From assembly GCF_000281045.1 (NCBI RefSeq), contig NW_008246133.1:103513-128406 (forward strand): a DNA stretch of 24,894 nt. Direction: 5' to 3'. Shown here piece by piece: positions 17,949 to 24,894 of this stretch. This DNA comes from Saprolegnia diclina VS20. Its lineage: Eukaryota; Oomycota; Saprolegniomycetes; Saprolegniales; Saprolegniaceae. The translations under genes were made by a program, and so were the position numbers. The stretch's first letter is position 1. Each line of letters opens with the position of its first letter. The notes beneath the pieces were generated by a model that was given only the letters and a program-made list of their open reading frames with translations, ran no database searches and was not told the DNA's origin.

Positions 17949-20098
17949 CCCACAGCGGAGGCACTTGCGGTATCGAAACCATGTCTTCAAGTAGCTTGGC
18001 ACAGGCGTCAAGAGGTGCACTTGTAGAGTTGGATGGCGATGCAAGACGCTCTACTGCAAGTGGGATGTTGCGGATGGTTCAACGGTGTGTCCAATTAAAG
18101 GCTGGCGAGATGTTGAAGCCGGCAGCTGGAACAGCGTGATGATCCCACTGTTTGAATGGGGCGTATCTTTGCCAATGCGTCAGCCGACCACGGTAGCACA
18201 GAGCGAGTCAGTTGAGCTCTCAGTTGCCACGTCAGAAAGGTTGTGATTGCGTCATGGTTCCATGCTCGCCGACCTCCATGTTGCATTTTGCACAACGTAG
18301 TGTTTGGCTCGAGCGACGGCAAGGCTGCAGCGTATCGAGAGCTCTCGATACGCTGCAGTCTTCACCACTGTGCTCCAAGTTCTTATCCTGAATTTCTCAG
18401 ATGGGCCTGGATGGATTAAATGCCGTTCTTTGCCCAAGTCGTAGCTACTCGACCTGCACAGCGAAAGTTGATAACGATACCATGTCGATGCTCGATGCCA
18501 TCAAACCACTCTGACCAATCTTTGCATCGAGAGCGAATTTCCTACTTCAAGCTCCTCGATCAAGAATGTTGACGCCCAACTTTGACGACCCTCCACAGGT
18601 ACTTTAGAGATGCACTTGGCAGTGATGTGCAAACTAACTCTGGGACGCGAGCTTGGGACGCGTTGCGATAGAATGCAATTTCATGAAACATGAGTGAGAG
18701 AGCAAGAAAACTTATGTGAATTTGTGCACCGTACGATTGTTGTGACCGGTCGCGATTAGCTTTCTATGGGCACCGAACAAACAAAGAATGGGACTTTCAT
18801 CCTGTCAGCTTGGCACCATCTTTGACCGCTGTGAGTGGAGCATGTGGTGTCTGAAGGTTGGTCATCCCATTGGTCAAGTGGCCCCTGTTTTCATTCCAGT
18901 CGCCAGGAAAATTATGTATCACGTGGCTAAGAAGGTCGTATAATACAGCCGGCTTGAGTCGTGGGCGGCGATGACGAAGGCAATGCTTCTATGTGGCAAA
19001 ATACCTTGGGCATGGCTGGCAGCCGGTAGCGTTTTGGCTGCTGCTCATCATTCTTCTGCTCGCTCCTGTGTAGCTATTTCTTTAATAAAGATATAATGTC
19101 GAGGGTAGGAACGACTCGCGACCCGTGCTGCGAAAAAGTAAATGCCAATCCGGATCAGGTTGCGGCTTCGGAGTCCAAGCGGCGCCCGTGCCTGCGTCAG
19201 GTCGCGGCCGTTGACCAAGATGCTCGTGAAGAGCTGAGGCATTGGACAGATCGCGAAGCTATGTTGTTTTTCCGTATGCTTTTACCCCGGAATTCGCTAA
19301 CTACAACCACTAAAATCAGGACATTTGCACCAATTCATGTCGTGCTCCATGCAGCGCGCCAAGACCACCCAGTCCAACTTGAAACGCTGAGAAGTTATTG
19401 CTTGCCATTGGCTTGCTCCGTAAACCACAAGACACCGAGAAAGTGCCGTTCATGACCACGTACATGGCATCGACACCGATGCCATGTAGATGAAAATGGC
19501 AGCATAAGAAATTTCAAAATGAAAAAAATGATTGTAATCGAAGTACACTCAAGCGATTGTACTGATGAGCAACAGCTTTCTGTCCAAGCGTGAAGGCGAG
19601 GAGTATGATCGGAAGACTCCTGCACGAACCGCAAGTGCCTGCACCAACGGCTCACGAACACGCGACCTCGTGGTACGATATCTCAGAGATTGACTCGGAA
19701 AACAATGCACGAGGTATGAAGGCCGTGTTGTGAGCAGTTTAACCATGCAACGCTGCGAAGTAAGGTTACTCGGTGAGTAGGAAACGCGTCCGAGCCACAC
19801 GCTTGTGATTAACTTTTGCGCAGGAACCACGTGGAGAGCGACTCAGACTCAGACGGTTTCGTTTGGAACTCGACAGTCCCGACGGATTAGGCGCAGTGGG
19901 CCGCTGATGCTATGGCTCGTCCATGCCGCTACATGTATCCAAGCCTTTCTTAGGGGAACGCTGACTGTACACCGCACCTTCGAACAATATAGTGTACGTA
20001 GAAGCTGCGTGAAGCTTGTTGGCCCGTCGAGTCGCTATCTGATTCGCTCTCTGCTCCATTTATTCTGTATCTTGTCGACGGTTCATGGGTCAAAACGC
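17949..20098. other. Long intergenic region between the symporter and chitinase D
   Basis: About 2.1 kb between divergent genes with no supportable complete gene. It holds the 34-nt palindrome at 18325-18358 and a short coding-looking piece on the minus strand at 19048-19242 (LFTSILVNGRDLTQARAPLG in a GC-rich frame), which I cannot assign to a family and which may be a gene fragment. Other open frames (for example 19096-19455 plus and 19395-19661 minus) lack recognisable features. No tRNA or transposon signature was seen. Confidence 0.4.
18325..18358. repeat. Perfect 34-nt palindrome
   Basis: The 17-nt arm CTGCAGCGTATCGAGAG is followed directly by its reverse complement, with no loop base. 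The match ends sharply on both sides (G18324 against T18359). It could be a protein-binding site, a cruciform or a remnant of a foldback element. Confidence 0.9.
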
Positions 20099-20114
20099 CT
20101 CATTGTTTGTTTGG
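20099..20114 (+). promoter_or_regulatory. Initiator-like motif of chitinase D
   Basis: CTCATTGTTTGTTTGG ends 4 nt before the ATG at 20119. It matches the TCATT...TTT pattern of the oomycete initiator and would give a very short leader of about 16 nt. Confidence 0.4.
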
Positions 20115-20118
20115 CGCG

Positions 20119-21588
20119 ATGCTTGGACAGTGTTTTCTGAGCCTCTTGACGATAGTCGCAGTGGCGGTCGCTGTGCCCTACAAGAACGTTGTCTACTTTA
20201 TGGAGTGGGGCAGTGTCGTCCAGAGCGCGCCGATCTTTAGCCTCGACTGGTCGCGCATCACGCACATCAACTACGCGTTTGGCAAGCTCCAGCCCGACGG
20301 AAGCATTGCCTTCAACGACACAAACGTCGCGTTCAACCTGCGCTATCCCGGGGACGGCAACGATCCAAGCAGCGTGTACGGGCAGTTTGGTCAAGCCAAC
20401 CAGCTCAAGAAGAAGTTTCGCGGCACCAAGTTTGGTCTCTCGATCGGCGGCTGGACGTGGAGCGACCAGTTCAGCGGCCTCTTCAGCACGGACGCTGGCC
20501 GCAAGACATTTGTGCGCAACGCCATGACGCTCTTGACGGACCTCGGCCTCGACTTTATCGACATCGACTGGGAGTACCCGGTGGAAGGTGGAAACGACGC
20601 GCCGCCTGTGCCGCACCGCCCGGACGATATGGCCAACTACATTGCCGTGCTCAAGGAATTCCGCAAAGCTTTCGCGTCACTGCCGTTCAAGGCGGAGCTC
20701 AGCGTCGCGTCGCCCGCGGGCCCGGCCAACTATGGCCACTGGGACTTCGCGGGTATTTGCGCGCAGCTCGACCATATCAACATTATGGCGTACGACTTGG
20801 CTGGCGACTGGAGCGAATATACGGACCACCAAGCCAACTTGTACGCAGATCCCAAGCACCCGAACGATGGCACGTCGTTCAGCATTGACCGCGCGGTCCA
20901 AGACTACATTCGCGGGGGGTGTCCGAGCACCAAGATCGTCCTCGGCATTCCAGTCTACGGCCGGTCGTTTGAAAACACAAAGGGCCTCTACGCCACGTTT
21001 ACGAAGCCCACCAATGGATCGTGGGTCGCTCCGTCCGGCGACGGGCTCGGGACGTGGGACTACAAGGTGCTCCCGCTGCCAGGCGCGACCGAGTACTACG
21101 ACGCCGTCGTGGGTGCTGCCTACAGCTACGATGCAACAACCAAGATGTTTGTATCGTACGAGTCGCCAACGAGCATGGCGGCCAAATTGCAGTACATCAA
21201 GAAGAATAACCTCGGCGGTACCATGTTCTGGGCTGGCGACGCCGATGCGCCGGCCACGTCGGCCCGATCGCTCATCACACAAGCCTACAACTTTTATGGC
21301 AGAAACAATATGGCGCTCTATGCCAACAACCTTGAGTACCCGACGTCAAAGTACAGCAACGTGCGAGGCAATGGCACGCTCGCTCCAACGGCGGTACCGA
21401 GCCCAACGCCGTCAACTGTCCTACCAACACCGGCACCGACAACTGCCCCGACAACTGCCCCGACATCGGCGCCAGCTTTTGTGTGCGGCACAAACCACAA
21501 TGTGTGCTTTTGGCCGCTGACACAGCAAGTGCTACCCTACGGCAAGGACGACTGCGTCAAGTTTACTGCGTTTGTCTGGTGCGCTTAG
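20119..21588 (+). CDS. Secreted GH18 chitinase D
   Basis: An intronless 489-residue chitinase and the most diverged of the four in its N-terminal part. The ATG at 20119 opens a short signal peptide (MLGQCFLSLLTIVAVAVAV) running into VPYKNVVYFMEW. The GH18 barrel retains SIGGW near 108-112, catalytic DFIDIDWE at 145-152 with Glu152, MAYD and MFWAGDAD, so it should be active. The linker is short (TPAPTTAPTTAPTSAP), with two TTAP units and none of the TDKP repeats. The four-cysteine tail is kept (CGTNHNVCFWPLTQQ...CVKFTAFVWCA), showing that this module predates the duplications. It is preceded by the 2.1-kb spacer and convergent with the channel gene. Confidence 0.95.
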   Translation: MLGQCFLSLLTIVAVAVAVPYKNVVYFMEWGSVVQSAPIFSLDWSRITHINYAFGKLQPDGSIAFNDTNVAFNLRYPGDGNDPSSVYGQFGQANQLKKKFRGTKFGLSIGGWTWSDQFSGLFSTDAGRKTFVRNAMTLLTDLGLDFIDIDWEYPVEGGNDAPPVPHRPDDMANYIAVLKEFRKAFASLPFKAELSVASPAGPANYGHWDFAGICAQLDHINIMAYDLAGDWSEYTDHQANLYADPKHPNDGTSFSIDRAVQDYIRGGCPSTKIVLGIPVYGRSFENTKGLYATFTKPTNGSWVAPSGDGLGTWDYKVLPLPGATEYYDAVVGAAYSYDATTKMFVSYESPTSMAAKLQYIKKNNLGGTMFWAGDADAPATSARSLITQAYNFYGRNNMALYANNLEYPTSKYSNVRGNGTLAPTAVPSPTPSTVLPTPAPTTAPTTAPTSAPAFVCGTNHNVCFWPLTQQVLPYGKDDCVKFTAFVWCA

Positions 21589-22036
21589 GACGCACTGTCG
21601 CTTTGAGTGCATGACCAAGTACTGTGACGTTGCAACATCTTTCTGTAAAGCCTAAACATGCGATTTGGCTGTGGTTTTGTGTGTGTAGTTATAGTATGGA
21701 GGTGGGTAGCAACGAATAAACAGTGTATATGAGCCTAATGACAGACCAGTATCCCTTCCACTAGATTTTGGAGTGTGCATGACGCAGGATGCGTCACCGC
21801 ACCATGTATTCATGTGCGCCAAAAACGAAAAGGCGATCGATCCACAAAGGGTCGTGTGGGCCCTGTCATTTCAAGGGATATAGAGTTTGCGTGTATAGGG
21901 TTAGGGTTACTAAACTCAGCGACAGAGGGTTTTGAGCCATTGCATGTAAAAGCAGAGATATCTATCGAGGTAATTTGCGATCTCTTCTCTTTGAGTGCAA
22001 CGACTAGGATACAAGAAATCGAAAATGCAATTTGGA
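21589..22036. other. Convergent intergenic region between chitinase D and the channel gene
   Basis: About 450 nt with no supportable gene; probably both 3' untranslated regions. It contains two adjacent TTAGGG-like units near 21895-21910, too few to call telomeric. Confidence 0.45.
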
Positions 22037-24351
22037 TTATACATTTTGGAGCATCCGTTGCTGATTGTGGAGCTGAATGTACTCGACGAGCACTTCGAGC
22101 TTGGCGTCCATGAATTTGATGCGGTCTTCGAGTCGCCGGCGGTACGCCATTTCGTCCATCGATGACGTCGCAGCGTCGTCGGTCGCGTCAGCCTTTGGGG
22201 CCGTGTGCACACTTGCAAACTGCTTGAGAGTACGAACCCAGCGGGCACCTTGCGCATCCGAGATACCAATCGCCTGGGCAATGTCGCCGGCTGTCCACAC
22301 TCGGACGCCGTTGTCAATCGCCAAGCGCTCTTGGAGCCGCAGGACGTGGCGGCCCTTGCAGACACAGTCGGTGCGGAGTACGTCGCACAGCACATATAGC
22401 ATTTCTTGCACAAACGACCGTTTTCTAGCACAGAACAAATGATACCAATGCTACAAAAATCAACCTCTCGAATAGTGTCATACCCGTGGTCGACGTGGAC
22501 AATATCTTCGTGGGCCGAGATGATGACCGCGAGCATAATGTTGACAAGCACGAGCGTAATCGTCGACTGACTGAGCCAGTACCACACGACGGCGAGCGGA
22601 TTGATGTCCCTGATGTTGTCGTACTCGTAGCCGTTGAAGATCATGTTGATGCACGTGATCATGGCCGCGCCAAGGCTCGCAAACGCCTCGAGCTTGGTAC
22701 CAAAAAGAAGGGCCCCCGAGGTTGCTAGGGCCATCACGACAAGGAGGAAGAGGAAGAGGAACGTGCCCAGCCGCTTGACGCTGGCTATGATCGTGTTGCT
22801 GAGAATGCTCATGGTCGGATGAAAGTGCAGCGCGGCCATGACACTACACATACAACCTGCATGAGCAATCGAACCGAAGGTCGCGCGTACTTGACGGCGA
22901 GCTGAAGACACGTGAGAATGGACATGATGTACAAAAAGCCGAGTGCCGGCGCAAACCCGTCCATAAAATCCGACACGGACGGCTGCGGACTCGACGCCAT
23001 GGCCTCCGGTTGGTCCGCGGCCGGCAGCGCGTACACTCTGTCGTAGAACGTGCGCAGCGCGTCGACTTGGTCTTCGAAATCGGACGCAAAGCAGCGCTGA
23101 AAGAGGCGCAACCAGGCGACGTAGTACACGATGAGCGCGGCCACCGAAAGCCATTCGATGGCGTCAGCACCCATGACCCACGCCGTTCGCGCTTTCATAC
23201 GCGCCGCCAGCTGCACGAGCCGACGCACGACTAGCCGAAGGCCAAGCAAGGCCACGAGGACGTCGGGGAGGAGGCTAATGGCCGACTCGGCGTACGGGTT
23301 GGCGGGCACGGAATTCACGCTGTACTTTGGCTCGATCGCGCCGCCAGCTTGAAAATCGAGCGCAAATCGAAGGTACGTAAACATGTCGAGCTCGCCGTTG
23401 TAGGTCGTGATCTTGATGTCGATTTGACGCGTACCGAGGTTGATGTAGTAGCCGCCGGTGCTGCCGTGTTCTTGCCAAAATTTGTACTTGGTGTACGGTG
23501 ACGGCTCTTGCAGCGGAAGGTACAACGTATACCATGGCTGGCGCCGCGTGTTGCGCGTGTGGAGGTCGCCGTCCGTGATCTCAAAATTCGACTCGAAATT
23601 GTAGCAGGCGCCGTAGTGCGACGCGAGTTGACCGTCGCTCGGGCACTTGGCCTTGGGGGCATTGAGCACCGAGATTTCGACGGCGCCGACGACTTGATTG
23701 TACGAGCCAATGCGTCCAATGGTCGCGTTCTCCAACGCCGAATCTAGCATTCTATCAAGTTGATACAAAAAAACGTTTCAAATCGTACTGTTGCCGCCTT
23801 TGGCGGGAAAGATCTCGGGCAACAAGGAAAACTCAAACCAGCTCTCAAAGTCGGCGGCGGTCCGAATGTTCATAAATTCGAGGGTCCCAGGGCGCTGGAC
23901 CGTGTCCTACACAACTGTGTGATCCATCGAATGAACAATATTGTGAAAAAGATACCGCGGGAAGCGGACTGAGCGCGATCGAGATCCCATGGTTGACAAA
24001 AAAGACTTGGTAAATCGGCGTGTGCGTGAGGACGACGGTCACGAACGCAAAGAAGAGCACAATCGGAAACGGGACGTTGAGGAAATGCGTGCGCAGCTCG
24101 GCGCGCGTCGCGAGGGCTGCCCGCGCGTCACTGGTCGAAATGGTCTCGGTGCGGTCGCCTTCGGAGAGCCGCGGAATCGACTCGATGTCGGGCGACCAGT
24201 TGTCAAACGGCGACGGCAGCGTCTGCTCGTCCGACTTCATGGCGTCGTGTCGGCGATGGGTGTTGAAAAGTGAGGACTCTTGATGGTGTGCCAACTGATT
24301 GGGGGCATGAGGGACCGGACTGTGGCCAGCGTTGTTGTTCATTACAGACAT
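22037..24351 (-). CDS. Polycystin/mucolipin-like cation channel (five exons)
   Basis: Exons on the minus strand are 24351-23956, 23906-23789, 23743-22891, 22843-22484 and 22424-22037, with GT-AG introns of 49, 45, 47 and 59 nt. Together they give an exact 704-residue frame. A cytosolic N-terminus leads to helix 1 (residues about 91-112) and then a large luminal or extracellular polycystin domain with RIGSYNQVVGAVEIS, STGGYYINLGTRQIDIK and WYTLYLPL. Five further helices follow, with a pore region AMITCINMIFNGYEYDNI before the last helix (TLVLVNIMLAVIIS). The C-terminus ends in a coiled coil (RRRLEDRIKFMDAKLEVLVE), as in PKD2 proteins. Relatives are non-selective or Ca2+-permeable channels of cilia, flagella or endolysosomes; a flagellar role in zoospores is inference. 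The start could instead be 24342. Confidence 0.85.
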
Positions 24352-24894
24352 ACCGCGCAATAGATGATATTCTCGAATTGCTGAACCCTACTTGTGTGGA
24401 GAGTATCGTTGGCTGACAAACTTGTTGATTTTCCTATATATTTTCGGGATACCGTCTCTAGTCCATGGTGCAGTGTAGTCGTTCATATATATATGATGTA
24501 CAGCGCTCGAACGAGGCGATATGACTCTGCAGCCAACGCAGTTGAAGCCAGATTCGGGTTCGGACCTTGCCGCTCGCGTGCATTGGAGACGGTGAGTGCT
24601 GACAACGGGAGTCCGGTCGCTTTCTCATGCACGTGTGCTCCGTGAACGTACAGCGATCATCGAATCATCTTCAGTGCAGTAGTTGTCGACACGACAGCGT
24701 TGAAACAACCATGTTGACACAAGTGGGAAGGACCCCCGGCCAACAATTTTCACCAATTTAACGAGAGGTTGCGGAAGGGTACCCCGGTCATCCATGATGT
24801 CATTCACAGTAGAAGTACATGTCGGTTAAATCGTGCCTCTTGTGAGCAACCGCATCCCTTCCAAAAGTGGTCGCGTTCTTCCAGCACTCCTCAT
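24352..24894. other. Right edge of window, upstream of the channel gene
   Basis: About 540 nt with no supportable gene. There is a short AT run (CATATATATATGATG near 24484) and no clear oomycete initiator before the channel start. Confidence 0.4.

Noticed and set aside
19048-19242. Minus-strand frame LFTSILVNGRDLTQARAPLG as a gene
   Set aside because: Coding-like composition but short, with no recognisable family and no joining exons; mentioned only as a possible fragment.
21895-21912. Telomere-like TTAGGG units
   Set aside because: Only about two units are present, which is expected by chance.

Overview
The window looks like nuclear DNA of an oomycete, most likely of the Saprolegniales (Saprolegnia, Achlya, Aphanomyces or Thraustotheca type). 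The reasons are: GC-rich compact genes; very short GT-AG introns (about 36-60 nt) that restore reading frames exactly; oomycete-type initiator motifs (TCAYTYYYNCAWTTT-like) just upstream of several start codons; and a family mix typical of that group (coiled-coil/START-like proteins, ankyrin-kinases, secreted GH18 chitinases, a polycystin-like channel). Genus and species cannot be fixed from this sequence alone.

Layout: (1) 267-2944, a divergent pair of paralogues of a bZIP-like coiled-coil plus START-like family; the left copy (minus) looks whole with one 52-nt intron, the right copy (plus) is broken. (2) 3517-6983, an eight-exon gene for degenerate ankyrin repeats plus an atypical protein kinase, with an apparent one-base frame slip near its 3' end. 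(3) 7224-21588, four intronless GH18 chitinase genes (A minus, B plus, C plus, D plus). A and C are nearly identical and inverted relative to each other. Interspersed are a four-exon membrane protein of the DUF1295/steroid-reductase-like group (12640-13596) and a sucrose-transporter-type sugar/proton symporter (16440-17930, minus). (4) 22037-24351 (minus), a five-exon polycystin/mucolipin-like cation channel.

The chitinases should be secreted: each has a signal peptide, a GH18 catalytic domain with an intact DxxDxDxE motif, a Pro/Thr-rich linker and a short four-cysteine C-terminal module that I do not recognise. Together they form an amplified set for chitin attack or remodelling. The nearby sugar symporter could take up released sugars, but that link is only positional.

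Outside genes, the most striking structures are a perfect 64-bp inverted repeat with a 12-nt loop between chitinases A and B (9284-9423) and a perfect 34-nt palindrome at 18325-18358. I saw no tRNA, rRNA, CRISPR array, retroelement or virus-like element. No wholly new system is evident. The best leads are the hairpin, the sharply bounded A/C identity, the cysteine module and the atypical ankyrin-kinase.
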